Part shown: piece after piece, positions 1-8,938 of the stretch | Layout: every line of letters begins with the position of its first letter | Numbering within the stretch: the stretch's first letter is position 1 | DNA from: Aphanothece hegewaldii CCALA 016 | GTDB lineage: Bacteria > Cyanobacteriota > Cyanobacteriia > Cyanobacteriales > Microcystaceae | Direction of reading: 5' to 3' | DNA length: 64,000 nucleotides | Assembly (NCBI RefSeq): GCF_003007785.1 | Contig: NZ_PXOH01000010.1 | Coordinates: forward strand, 62,001-126,000 | Made by a program: the position numbers and the translations under genes | Notes under the pieces: generated by a model | The model's input: only the letters and a program-made list of their open reading frames with translations | What the model was told of the DNA's origin: nothing | Database searches by the model: none

Positions 1-119
1 AGATCAAAGGTTATTTTATTTAATGAGGTTAAATTGTCTTGAGACAAAGCATTTGAAGAATTGCTTAGTAATAAGAAAAAAGCAAATGATAGAGAAATAA
101 GCGGATAAGATTTGAGCAT
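1..119 (-). CDS. N-terminal fragment of a secreted protein (cut by window edge)
   Basis: Reading leftward from an ATG at 119 the frame stays open to the window edge, giving 39 complete codons. The product begins MLKSYPLISLSFAFFLLL and continues to SNALSQ, a typical Sec signal peptide with a hydrophobic core and a likely cleavage after Ala-Leu-Ser. No clear Shine-Dalgarno precedes the ATG. The rest of the gene lies outside the window, so no function can be given. It is divergent from ccsA. That this is a real gene rests only on the signal-peptide shape. Confidence 0.5.
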   Translation of the reverse strand, partial: MLKSYPLISLSFAFFLLLSNSSNALSQDNLTSLNKITFD

Positions 120-132
120 TGTTATAGATTTT

Positions 133-189
133 ATGAGGGTTTAGAGACCAAATTCATACATTTTAATCAAAATTATATGAGGGTTTAGA
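133..189. repeat. Pair of 13-bp direct repeats between divergent genes
   Basis: ATGAGGGTTTAGA occurs at 133-145 and again at 177-189, 44 bases apart start to start. Both copies lie between the signal-peptide gene leaving to the left and ccsA leaving to the right. They could be two binding sites for one regulator or a small duplication. The sequence does not decide between these. Confidence 0.4.
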
Positions 190-309
190 AATAAAACCTA
201 AAAAAAGCGATCGCCACCAAACACAAAAAGAAGCCCGAAAAACATATAGGATAGTATGAGTAAGCCTTTCATGAACCGTAGCTCATGTAACTGATGTAAC
301 TCTAGTCCT

Positions 310-1305
310 ATGAATTTAATTACATTACAAAATTATCTCGACAACGCCTCATTTTTAATTCTGTTTATCACCATGCTAGTTTATTGGGGAGGTGCAGCCT
401 TTCCACGTATTGCCTATCTTCAAATGCTTGGAACCGCAGGCGTTAGTATTGCTAGTCTCTGCATTGCTGCATTACTCGGCGCTCGTTGGTTAGAAGCAGG
501 ATATTTCCCTATCAGCAACCTTTATGAGTCTCTTTTCTTCCTAGCTTGGGGTGTTACGGTGGCTCATTTAATCGCAGAATGGATGAGTCAGAGTCGTTTA
601 GTGGGTGTCGTCACAACACCTGTAGCGATGGCTATTACGGCTTTTGCTGCTTTGACTTTGCCCAAAGATATGCAAGCTTCTGCGCCCTTAGTTCCTGCAT
701 TAAAATCAAACTGGCTCATGATGCACGTTAGTGTCATGATGATTAGTTATGCGGCTTTGATGGTGGGATCTTTATTAGCGATCGCTTTTCTAGTGGTAAC
801 ACGGGGACAAGAAATTGAGTTACGCGGGAGTTCCGTCGGTACAGGTGGCTATCGTCTAAAAAATTCTCTTTCTTCTAGTCAACCTACTAATACAACCTTA
901 AACGCTAAAAATGTAGGTGGAAATACGGCGGTGATGACTGCGGTTAATACAACGACTACTATCAATACACTTTCGCCACAACGCTTAAGTATTGCTGATA
1001 CGTTGGATAATATCAGTTATCGCATTATTGGTTTAGGTTTTCCTTTGCTCACCATTGGTATTATTGCGGGTGCAGTTTGGGCAAATGAAGCATGGGGATC
1101 TTATTGGAGTTGGGACCCTAAAGAAACTTGGGCGTTTATTACTTGGTTAGTTTTTGCCGCTTATCTCCATTCTCGCATCACTAGAGGATGGCAAGGGCGC
1201 AAACCTGCAATACTCGCGGCTAGTGGTTTCGTGGTGGTTTGGGTGTGTTATCTCGGTGTAAATTTATTGGGTAAAGGTCTACATTCTTATGGCTGGTTTT
1301 TCTAA
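310..1305 (+). CDS. ccsA: c-type cytochrome biogenesis protein CcsA (system II, Ycf5 family)
   Basis: This is the multi-pass membrane partner of Ccs1/ResB that presents haem for attachment to apocytochromes c such as cytochrome f and c6 on the lumenal side of the thylakoid or plasma membrane. The WWD haem-binding motif ([13 protein letters not shown]) lies at residues 262-274. Candidate haem-ligand histidines are His139 (MMHVS), His287 (AYLHSR) and His325 (GLHSYG). About eight hydrophobic segments are visible. Residues 166-226 form a Ser/Thr/Asn-rich loop that is longer and less regular than the rest. Some pipelines call the family CcsB. The stop codon overlaps the convergent DUF1540 gene by four bases. 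Assignment is firm. Confidence 0.93.
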   Translation: MNLITLQNYLDNASFLILFITMLVYWGGAAFPRIAYLQMLGTAGVSIASLCIAALLGARWLEAGYFPISNLYESLFFLAWGVTVAHLIAEWMSQSRLVGVVTTPVAMAITAFAALTLPKDMQASAPLVPALKSNWLMMHVSVMMISYAALMVGSLLAIAFLVVTRGQEIELRGSSVGTGGYRLKNSLSSSQPTNTTLNAKNVGGNTAVMTAVNTTTTINTLSPQRLSIADTLDNISYRIIGLGFPLLTIGIIAGAVWANEAWGSYWSWDPKETWAFITWLVFAAYLHSRITRGWQGRKPAILAASGFVVVWVCYLGVNLLGKGLHSYGWFF

Positions 1306-1589
1306 AGGCTGTAAGTGACACATCTTGCTACATCATCAAGGGTTATGACGATGATTGTTTCGGCCATGCACTTCTGTCCATGATTATAAGTGCAGTCAAT
1401 CACATCGCACTGAGAAACTTCGCCGACTTCTATTCCGACCTGCTTGACTTTTCTCTTCTTTTGTGTATATGTATAGCACTCAGCTAACCCATTTTCAAAA
1501 GTAACTTTAATTGCGCCCGCATTGCATTGCTGTTCGTGATTGTAGGTGCAATTAATCGCATTACATTGACAAACAAATCCTAAATCCAT
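1302..1589 (-). CDS. DUF1540 cysteine-motif protein with two repeats
   Basis: A small soluble protein carries two copies of the DUF1540 pattern: [19 protein letters not shown] and [19 protein letters not shown]. Each has three cysteines and the NCTYNH or DCTYNH core, so metal binding is plausible, but the family has no established function. I chose the ATG at 1589 because AGAGAGGA sits five bases before it. An upstream in-frame ATG at 1631 would add 14 residues and has no such site. It ends inside the ccsA stop region, tail to tail. Confidence 0.8.
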   Translation of the reverse strand: MDLGFVCQCNAINCTYNHEQQCNAGAIKVTFENGLAECYTYTQKKRKVKQVGIEVGEVSQCDVIDCTYNHGQKCMAETIIVITLDDVARCVTYSL

Positions 1590-1631
1590 ATAATCCTCTC
1601 TGGCTGACGGTCTTTTTGAACCATTAGCCAT

Positions 1632-1996
1632 TTAATTTTAGGAATTCTATCACAAGGAATTAAGCCGTTTAAGTAACAATAATGGCAAAAAAAGAATAAG
1701 TCTTTAAGTAAAATCAAAAAATTTTTTTAACCTTGGCATAATTTTTGTTAATCAATATGCTCAATGATAGCCCAACAATGGTCTATTTTTTGTTTAATTT
1801 AAAAGAATCGCTAATATAGATTTTTAATAATTAAAATTATCAATATTTATCATATATTAATGAGCGTAAATAATAACAATACTCTTTATAATATAAACAA
1901 GAATAATTTAAAGCATTTTGATAAATTAGGGTTTAAATCAATACTTTAAATTGATTTTTATCAAAGAACAATTAGCGTTTGGTGTAAGGAGTAATC
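1632..1996. other. AT-rich intergenic region upstream of the porin
   Basis: About 365 bases of AT-rich DNA with no convincing gene. A TATAAT hexamer lies at 1887-1892 without a good -35 partner. The porin has a strong ribosome binding site, AAGGAG at 1986-1991, five bases before its GTG start, and this decides the start. Confidence 0.5.
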
Positions 1997-3688
1997 GTGA
2001 ATAAATTACAACTCGTTTCTATCGGTGAAAAAATTGTCTTATCCTTTCTAGCTACTACGTTAGGTTGGGTAACTGAGAGTGCGATCGCCTCTGAAGTCAT
2101 CCCCTCTAAACAATCGATGGCTCAAATTACCTCAGTTTCTGAACTGCGGGACATATCGCCTAATGACTGGGCATACGAAGCCCTCAGAAGCCTTGTAGAA
2201 CGCTATGGCTGTATCGTTGGTTATCCCGATCGCACCTTTCGCGGAAATCGTGCTTTAAGCCGTTGGGAATTTGCGGCGGGGTTAAATGCGTGTCTTAATA
2301 CAATAGAACGATTGATCCAAGAAGGCGTTAGTCTTTTAAAAGAAGACATCGACAAACTGAAACGTTTAGCCCAAGAATTTGAAACAGAACTCGCCGTTTT
2401 AGGGACGCGAGTCGATAATTTAGAGCAGCGAGTGGCTTTCTTGGAAGATCACCAATTTTCTACAACGACTAAACTCAGTGGAGAAGTTATCTTTTCAATA
2501 GCAGGAGCAACGGGGGGCGAACCCGATACAGACGATGCCCAGATTGTTTTTAATAATCGAGTACGGCTCAATTTAGTAACTAGCTTCACTGGACAAGATG
2601 CACTAATTACAGGTTTACAAGCTTATAATTTCAACTCTCGTGCAGGGGGTGGTTCTAGTATTGGTGAGGTGCTATTTCCTAATGATAGTTCAATCCTGAG
2701 CGATTCGATGACAAAACTCAGTTATGAGCCGCAATTCCCGGGGTTTAATCCACAGACATTATCTCAAGGATGTGGTAACAATAGTGTTTGTCTCTATAAA
2801 TTGTTATATCTCTTTCCAGTCGCTAATAACTTCAAAGTATTTGTCGCTCCCTTGGCAGAAACAACCGATGCTTTTCCTACGATCGTACCTTTTGCCAGTG
2901 AAGGACAAGGTGCTGTTTCTCGTTTTGGTGCGGTCAACCCAGTACTCAGAGTCTCTGGGGGAACTTCCCAAACGGGTCTCGCAACGGCGGCGGGTTTTAT
3001 TTTCACTCCCGATCCTAAAGTTGACTTTCGGGCCCTCTATGCTTCTGTTAATGCTGCATTACCTAACAATGAAGGTTTTCCCGGAACGCCTCTGGGTGCA
3101 GGTTTATTCAACGGGAGTTATATCGCCGCGACACAGTTAACCTTGAAACCGACCAGCAGTCTAGATATTGGTCTAAATTATTCTTTTAGCTATCACCAGA
3201 TTAATATTCTGGCTACAGGTTTAGCGGGATCATCTACTGGAGTATTAGGAGGTTTACCCCTAACGACTCCTGTTAATATTAATGCTGTTGGTGCGACATT
3301 AACTTGGCGTTTTAGTTCATTTGCCCACTTCACGACTTACGGATCTTACTTTTTTGTAGATCAAGCAGGTTCAGGAGGATCAGCTTATACCCATCTCTCT
3401 AGTTGGATGGCGGGCTTGTATTTTCCCGATGCCCTCAAAAAAGGCAATACAGCAGGTTTATTATTCGGACAACCGCAATATCGCACGACAGCAGGTAACG
3501 GGGCAACACGCCGAACCTCTAATATTGATTCTCTCGCTACTCCCTATCAAATCGAGGCTTACTATAATTTCAAGGTGACTGATAATATTAGTGTTACACC
3601 AGGTGGTTTTGTGATTTTTAATCCAGAGGGTGATTCTGACAATTCAACCACTGGAGTAGGAGTATTGAGAACAACTTTTTCTTTTTAG
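1997..3688 (+). CDS. SLH-domain OprB-type porin (Som family)
   Basis: A cyanobacterial outer-membrane porin that lets small solutes or inorganic ions cross. Residues 1-32 form a signal peptide ending ESAIASE. Residues 51-100 form an S-layer-homology domain (DISPNDWAYEALRSLVERYG, then GYPDRTFRGNRALSRWEFA) that in this family anchors the protein to peptidoglycan-linked polysaccharide. Residues 103-150 are a coiled coil. The rest is an OprB-type beta-barrel ending in aromatic Phe (TTFSF), as outer-membrane proteins do. Translation starts at GTG with AAGGAG upstream. Some homologues are annotated as iron-uptake porins; the substrate here cannot be read from sequence. Confidence 0.92.
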   Translation: MNKLQLVSIGEKIVLSFLATTLGWVTESAIASEVIPSKQSMAQITSVSELRDISPNDWAYEALRSLVERYGCIVGYPDRTFRGNRALSRWEFAAGLNACLNTIERLIQEGVSLLKEDIDKLKRLAQEFETELAVLGTRVDNLEQRVAFLEDHQFSTTTKLSGEVIFSIAGATGGEPDTDDAQIVFNNRVRLNLVTSFTGQDALITGLQAYNFNSRAGGGSSIGEVLFPNDSSILSDSMTKLSYEPQFPGFNPQTLSQGCGNNSVCLYKLLYLFPVANNFKVFVAPLAETTDAFPTIVPFASEGQGAVSRFGAVNPVLRVSGGTSQTGLATAAGFIFTPDPKVDFRALYASVNAALPNNEGFPGTPLGAGLFNGSYIAATQLTLKPTSSLDIGLNYSFSYHQINILATGLAGSSTGVLGGLPLTTPVNINAVGATLTWRFSSFAHFTTYGSYFFVDQAGSGGSAYTHLSSWMAGLYFPDALKKGNTAGLLFGQPQYRTTAGNGATRRTSNIDSLATPYQIEAYYNFKVTDNISVTPGGFVIFNPEGDSDNSTTGVGVLRTTFSF

Positions 3689-3710
3689 AAGTTTGACTTA
3701 AAGCCATTCC

Positions 3711-4652
3711 TTAAATTTTTCCCATTTGTTCGACCAAATTACGAGAAATAAAGGGCAAAATGGCTTTATTTTGACTATTGGCTTTTCCTTCAGTCAAAAC
3801 GACTAAAAGATAGGGAGAATATTCGGGAATTTCAATATAAGCAGCATCATGACGAACTTGGCTTGTCCATCCTGCTTTTGACCAAAGTTGAGCGTTTTCG
3901 GGTAATCCTTCGCCTAAAAAGCCAGTAACTTGATTTTCCTCATTCGTGTTATTGGCTAATTCATCTGGTGCTAAACTACGTTTTAATAATGACATCATTT
4001 GTTGCGATCGCACTGATGAAACGGCAATACCCCCGACAATAGTATGCAGTAATCTTGCAACTGCATTCGAGGTGAGCATATTACGTTGATCCATCAACTC
4101 GCCTAAAAACATTCTTTCTCGTCCGTATGGCCCATCTCCCCAAGGTTTTTGATTAATATTAATCGCGTCTAATTCTGCCCAACCTAAAGATTTATAATAA
4201 CGGTTGACAATATTACGCTGATATGCCCAAGTTTCAAAAGGACCGGGCGGTAATTCTGGCCCGCTCGTTGTACCGCTTAAAACATCTACAATATAACTGG
4301 TAGCATCATTACTAGAGTCTACGATCATATCTCGCATCGATCGCAATAATTCGGGTGTTTCAGGAACCATCGAACTTTCTAACCATTCTTGAATCGCAAC
4401 AAGATAAAATAATTTCACCAGACTAGCGGGATAAATACGCTCATCACCCCGATAACCAAACCCTCTTACTCCATATTTCCAAAATTCCTCAGAGGAAATG
4501 GCACCACCTGTATTTACAATGACGGGAGCATCATACACAACCCAAGTTAAAGCTATTTGTTGAGGATCTAATGTAGGGAATTCTTTCCAAGTTGCTTCTA
4601 AAATAGTAGTCCCAATTTGGGTCAGTTGATCGTCGGGGCGGAAAAAGGACAT
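3711..4652 (-). CDS. Class A beta-lactamase-like serine hydrolase
   Basis: A penicillin-recognising serine hydrolase fold. The three active-site motifs are visible: SLVK at residues 77-80 (SxxK), SSN at 113-115 (SxN) and KAG at 259-261 (replacing KTG/KSG). No signal peptide is seen, so it may be cytoplasmic or use a non-classical route. Length, about 313 residues, is normal for beta-lactamase class A domains. It lies head to head with the NlpC/P60 gene, suggesting a shared wall theme. It may be a carboxypeptidase or esterase rather than a resistance enzyme. Confidence 0.8.
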   Translation of the reverse strand: MSFFRPDDQLTQIGTTILEATWKEFPTLDPQQIALTWVVYDAPVIVNTGGAISSEEFWKYGVRGFGYRGDERIYPASLVKLFYLVAIQEWLESSMVPETPELLRSMRDMIVDSSNDATSYIVDVLSGTTSGPELPPGPFETWAYQRNIVNRYYKSLGWAELDAININQKPWGDGPYGRERMFLGELMDQRNMLTSNAVARLLHTIVGGIAVSSVRSQQMMSLLKRSLAPDELANNTNEENQVTGFLGEGLPENAQLWSKAGWTSQVRHDAAYIEIPEYSPYLLVVLTEGKANSQNKAILPFISRNLVEQMGKI

Positions 4653-4688
4653 GATAAATTGAACAAGAATGGCTTACCTCAAAATTAT

Positions 4689-5375
4689 ATGGTCTTACCG
4701 ATCCAATTCCCTCCATCGACTAACGGCGAGTATTGCTGTAAAACTAACTTAGATTTATATAATTCTTCTGTGTGTCAAGAACTAGCAACACAAGCAGCAA
4801 AGGGACGACATCTTAAGATTTTAGCCGATACAATCACAGAAAACGCGGTACAAGTCCAATTATGCGAAGATGGTTACTGTGCTTGGTTATCTTTTGCACA
4901 AATTAACGCATTAGAACCCGCTACTACAGTCTATCAAGCGATCGCTTTTTCTCGAAGAGAAATTGAAAATCATCTCCCTAATATCATTGCATTTACCAAA
5001 GCCGCTAATAATATTCCTAATTATTATCTTTGGGGTGGTACAATTGGGCCAAACTATGATTGTTCGGGACTCATACAATCAGCGTTTGCTCATTCGGGAA
5101 TTTGGCTACCGCGAGACTCCTATCAACAAGAAGCATTTACTCAAAGAATATCGAGAGATGAATTACTAGCTGGTGATCTTATTTTTTTTGGGATAGAACG
5201 GGTTAATCATGTGGCACTCTATTTAGGATATAACCACTATATCCACAGTTCAGGAAAAGAAATGGGACGAAATGCGATCGGCATTGATGAACTAAATAGC
5301 ACAAAAGACCCAATTAGTCAAGCCTATTACAAAAAATTATGGAGTTTTGGTCGAGTGATGACCAGTTTATCCTAA
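4689..5375 (+). CDS. NlpC/P60 family cell-wall peptidase (gamma-D-Glu-diaminoacid endopeptidase type)
   Basis: This resembles the structurally studied Nostoc/Anabaena NlpC/P60 proteins that cut gamma-D-glutamyl-diamino acid bonds of peptidoglycan stem peptides. An N-terminal SH3b-like domain (residues 10-80, GEYCCKTNLDLY onward) precedes the catalytic domain. Catalytic Cys125 lies in YDCSGLIQ, His174 in NHVALYLG, and a third polar residue, His186, in YIHSSG. I set the start at the ATG at 4689, where homology begins. A longer reading from 4617 would run into the divergent hydrolase gene. No signal peptide is visible, matching a role in recycling of cytoplasmic muropeptides. Confidence 0.9.
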   Translation: MVLPIQFPPSTNGEYCCKTNLDLYNSSVCQELATQAAKGRHLKILADTITENAVQVQLCEDGYCAWLSFAQINALEPATTVYQAIAFSRREIENHLPNIIAFTKAANNIPNYYLWGGTIGPNYDCSGLIQSAFAHSGIWLPRDSYQQEAFTQRISRDELLAGDLIFFGIERVNHVALYLGYNHYIHSSGKEMGRNAIGIDELNSTKDPISQAYYKKLWSFGRVMTSLS

Positions 5376-5377
5376 AT

Positions 5378-7327
5378 TTATCGATTGCGCGGCTGTACTG
5401 TTGTCGTCGGTTTATTCGTTGTTGGAGTTTTTCCGTCTTCTTTCTTTTCGTATCTTGGCCCAGCTTTATAATAAGTTTCCAGTACTTGTAAAACAATCGG
5501 ACCAGCAGTAGAACCCCCACCCCCTCCAGAGTGTTCGACGAAAGCTAACACAGCAATTTCGGGTTTATCAAAGGGGGCAAACCCACCAAACCAAGTATGA
5601 GATTTACCCGGAGGGGCTTCGGCTGTACCGCTTTTACCTGCAATGGGTGGTAGATAAGGAACATCTAATCTTCTAGCAGTCCCTTCAGAAACCACAGCCC
5701 GCAACCCAGCCCGTATGGTTTTAATGGTTTCTGGCTTGAGGTTGAGAGGTTTTCGCCATTTTTGAGAATCCCCATTATCTTTTGTTAAGTGAGGCTTGAC
5801 TAAATAACCGCCATTTGCTATGGCAGAAAACATCCTTACAACTTGTAAAGGTGTAGCGAGGGTAAAACCTTGACCGATGGACATATTTACGGTGTCGCCA
5901 TCCGTCCAGTCCCAATTAAAGTTCTTCCGTTTCCATTCTGCATCGACAATGAGTCCTGGGGTTTCTTCGGCAAGTTCGATACCTGTTTTACTACCAAAAC
6001 CGTAGTCACGCGCCCATTTTATCAAAGCAGGACCACCTACACCTCGTCCAATTTGACCATGAAAGGTATTACTACTCATGGCTAAAGCTCTAACATAACC
6101 GATCGAGCCAAAACCTGCATGATTCCATTCACCGAATCTTGTGCCACCGACATTCAAATAAGCAGCAGTATGTAAAATAGTTTTTGGTGGAAATTTCCCT
6201 GATTGTAAACCGGCCGTATCGGTGACAACCTTAAAAGTAGATGCAGGGGGAAAAGCTTGTAAGGAACGGTTAATAAAAGGGTTGCCTTCTCCTTGTAATT
6301 CGCGCCAAATTTTAGTTGTAATGGGAGTCGAAAAAACATTCGGGTCAAAGCTAGGATAACTCACCATCGCTAAAACTTCTCCCGTATTCGGGTTCATCGC
6401 TACCACAGCCCCTTTACGTTTTCCTAGTGCTTCTTCTGCCGTTTTTTGTAAGTCTAAATCTAGGGATAAAGTGACATCATTACCCGGTTTAGCGATTTTT
6501 TGCCCCAATATTTTCATCACTTTCCCTTGGCCGTTGACTTCTAGCTGAATACCGCCCCATTCTCCCCGAAGTTGCTTCTCATAAGCATCTTCTACGCCCA
6601 TTTTTCCAGCGACATCACCCAAACGATAACCAAATGGTTTGCGTTCTTTTAATTCAAGAGCGTTGAGTTCTCCGGTATATCCTAAAACGTGCGCCCCATT
6701 TTTCCCATTGGGGTAGTGTCGCAAGGTTTCAACATCGACTTCTATTCCGTTAATTTGATCTCGATATTCCTCTAAAGCGGTAATTTGTGCAGGGGTGAGA
6801 CTTCGTGCAATTCTGACCAAAGTAGAACCATTATCGTCGGTCTGTTCAATCCGTTTTTGGATTTCTGATGCAGGAATATTTAAAATATCAGAGAGACGCT
6901 GTAGATTTTCGGGCCAGTCGGGTTGATGTTGGACTCTTGGCCATAAGTATAAAGCATGAGTCAGACGAGCGGTGGCTAAAACTTTACCTTTGCGATCGAA
7001 AAGATTGCCTCTAACGGGTTGCTTGGGTAAAATACGGACACGATTATTTTCTGCTCTTTCTCGATTTAGATCGCCTTGATACAGTTGTAAATAGGCTAAA
7101 CGACTCCCCACCCCACCGAGTAAAACTAGACTTACTAGAGACATGATAAAGATAGACTGGCGGTGCTTTCCAATCGTTCGCTCATTCTGCTTTTGTTTTT
7201 CACCTGGTACGATGGGGCGTACCTGAAACTTTTGATATTTGTTTTTGCCTTTGGTTTTCGGTAGGATTCCAGAGTGTCGCATTGATCGAAAAAGGAATAA
7301 AGAATGAGCGATTTTAAGCATACGCAT
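5378..7327 (-). CDS. mrdA: Penicillin-binding protein 2 (peptidoglycan D,D-transpeptidase)
   Basis: A class B penicillin-binding protein that crosslinks peptidoglycan during elongation, working with RodA. A cytoplasmic tail of about 55 residues leads to one membrane segment (58-80). The dimerisation domain follows, with RGNLFDRKGKVLA near 106. Transpeptidase motifs are STFK (363-366), SSN (418-420) and KSGT (565-568). The C-terminus is a Lys/Thr-rich tail. Several in-frame ATGs lie in the first 16 codons (7327, 7321, 7282), so the true start is uncertain by a few residues. It sits tail to tail with the NlpC/P60 gene, two bases apart. Confidence 0.92.
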   Translation of the reverse strand: MRMLKIAHSLFLFRSMRHSGILPKTKGKNKYQKFQVRPIVPGEKQKQNERTIGKHRQSIFIMSLVSLVLLGGVGSRLAYLQLYQGDLNRERAENNRVRILPKQPVRGNLFDRKGKVLATARLTHALYLWPRVQHQPDWPENLQRLSDILNIPASEIQKRIEQTDDNGSTLVRIARSLTPAQITALEEYRDQINGIEVDVETLRHYPNGKNGAHVLGYTGELNALELKERKPFGYRLGDVAGKMGVEDAYEKQLRGEWGGIQLEVNGQGKVMKILGQKIAKPGNDVTLSLDLDLQKTAEEALGKRKGAVVAMNPNTGEVLAMVSYPSFDPNVFSTPITTKIWRELQGEGNPFINRSLQAFPPASTFKVVTDTAGLQSGKFPPKTILHTAAYLNVGGTRFGEWNHAGFGSIGYVRALAMSSNTFHGQIGRGVGGPALIKWARDYGFGSKTGIELAEETPGLIVDAEWKRKNFNWDWTDGDTVNMSIGQGFTLATPLQVVRMFSAIANGGYLVKPHLTKDNGDSQKWRKPLNLKPETIKTIRAGLRAVVSEGTARRLDVPYLPPIAGKSGTAEAPPGKSHTWFGGFAPFDKPEIAVLAFVEHSGGGGGSTAGPIVLQVLETYYKAGPRYEKKEDGKTPTTNKPTTTVQPRNR

Positions 7328-7386
7328 CTTTTAGTAGTATAGGTTTGATTAATAGAAAGTGACACTATTTAATTCAGTTTATTTTT

Positions 7387-8937
7387 ATGTCTTTGACTGA
7401 ACAATTTTTAAGACAAATTCCTGGTCAAACCTTAGACTATCTGCGCTTCGCCGACCAGCGTTGGTCTTATGAGCGCAATGATGATTCTAATGTTGTTTCT
7501 GTTCCCCTCGTTGTCGAAAATAGTAACATTTCTGTAGGCGAGAAGAATTATGATGTGATTATTTGTGGTGGAACCCTTGGTATCTTACTAGCTGCGGCTT
7601 TACAGCGTCAAGGATGGCGAATTTGTCTGATTGAAAAAGGTATTCTTAGAGGTAGAGATCAAGAATGGAATATTTCACGCCAAGAATTAACGATTTTTTT
7701 AGATTTAGAGTTATTATCGGAAGCAGAATTAGAACAAGCGATCGCAACTCAATACAATCCTGCTAGAGTTAGTTTTCATCAAGGATATGAATTATGGGTC
7801 AAAGATGTTCTCAATATTGGGGTTAATCCTGTATTTTTATTAGAGACACTCAAACAAAAGTTTGTCGAAGCTGGTGGCACTTTATTTGAGAAAACCCCTT
7901 TTACCTCAGTAACCGTTCATCCTGATGGGGTTACACTCCAAGCAGGGGATAAAATCCTCAAAACTCGTCTATTAATTGATGCAATGGGTCATTTTTCACC
8001 TATTGCTAAACAAGCGAGAAACGGTGTAAAACCCGATGGAGTTTGTTTAGTCGTGGGAAGTTGCGCTAAAGGATATCCTAATAATGAGACTGGGGATTTA
8101 ATCGCCACCTTTACACCAATTTTGCATCAATGTCAATATTTTTGGGAAGCTTTCCCCGCAAGAGATGGTAGAACAACCTATTTATTTACCTATCTCGATC
8201 CTCATCCGGAGCGTTTCAGCTTAGAATTTCTCATGGAAGAATATCTAAGATTATTGCCCGAATACCAACAAGTCGATCTAGGACAATTAAACTTTGAACG
8301 CTTTTTATTTGGCTTTTTTCCATCCTATCGCCAAAGTCCTCTAAAAATGCCTTGGTCAAGAATTCTCGCCGTCGGAGATAGTAGCGGGAGTCAATCTCCA
8401 GTTAGTTTTGGGGGTTTTGGGGCAATGGTGCGACATCTCAAAAGATTAACTTTTGGTATTGATGAAGCCCTCAAAATTGATACTTTAGATCAAAAATCTT
8501 TGGCTACCTTACAACCCTATCAACCTAATATATCCGTTACTTGGCTTTTTCAACGTACCATGATGGTCAAAATGAATCAAAAAATTGCACCGAATCAAAT
8601 TAATGATCTCATGAGTGGCGTTTTTAAAGTGATGGATCAACTAGGAGATGATGTCTTAAAACCCTTCTTACAAGATGTTGTACAATTTTCCTCTTTATCT
8701 AAAACATTACCCTTAGTCAATCCTAAATTAGTATTTCCAATGCTGCCAGATGTGGGAATAATGCCTCTAGCCGATTGGCTTTTACATTATTTTAATTTAG
8801 CTTTGTATAGTGGTTTATATCCAGTTGCTAAATCTTTTCAAGGCTTAGAAAATCAATTATCTCCCCAACAAAAATATTATTATCATCGATGGCTTGAGCG
8901 TCTGAAATACGGTTCAGGAAACGATTATCAGGGTTAA
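7387..8937 (+). CDS. FAD-dependent oxidoreductase related to lycopene cyclase CruP
   Basis: A flavoprotein with an FAD-binding Rossmann motif starting near residue 57 (VIICGGTLGILLAAAL, ending in the acidic LIEKG) and a second FAD motif ILAVGDSSGSQSPVSFGG near 330, a layout shared with the CruA/CruP lycopene cyclase-like family. The length, 516 residues, fits CruP better than the longer CruA. CruA is linked to lycopene cyclisation. CruP is a paralogue reported in cyanobacteria and plants, linked to oxidative stress, with weak or no cyclase activity. The gene is divergent from PBP2 and ends one base before the GH1 fusion gene. The CruP label is from memory of family features, not a search. Confidence 0.65.
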   Translation: MSLTEQFLRQIPGQTLDYLRFADQRWSYERNDDSNVVSVPLVVENSNISVGEKNYDVIICGGTLGILLAAALQRQGWRICLIEKGILRGRDQEWNISRQELTIFLDLELLSEAELEQAIATQYNPARVSFHQGYELWVKDVLNIGVNPVFLLETLKQKFVEAGGTLFEKTPFTSVTVHPDGVTLQAGDKILKTRLLIDAMGHFSPIAKQARNGVKPDGVCLVVGSCAKGYPNNETGDLIATFTPILHQCQYFWEAFPARDGRTTYLFTYLDPHPERFSLEFLMEEYLRLLPEYQQVDLGQLNFERFLFGFFPSYRQSPLKMPWSRILAVGDSSGSQSPVSFGGFGAMVRHLKRLTFGIDEALKIDTLDQKSLATLQPYQPNISVTWLFQRTMMVKMNQKIAPNQINDLMSGVFKVMDQLGDDVLKPFLQDVVQFSSLSKTLPLVNPKLVFPMLPDVGIMPLADWLLHYFNLALYSGLYPVAKSFQGLENQLSPQQKYYYHRWLERLKYGSGNDYQG

Positions 8938-8938
8938 T

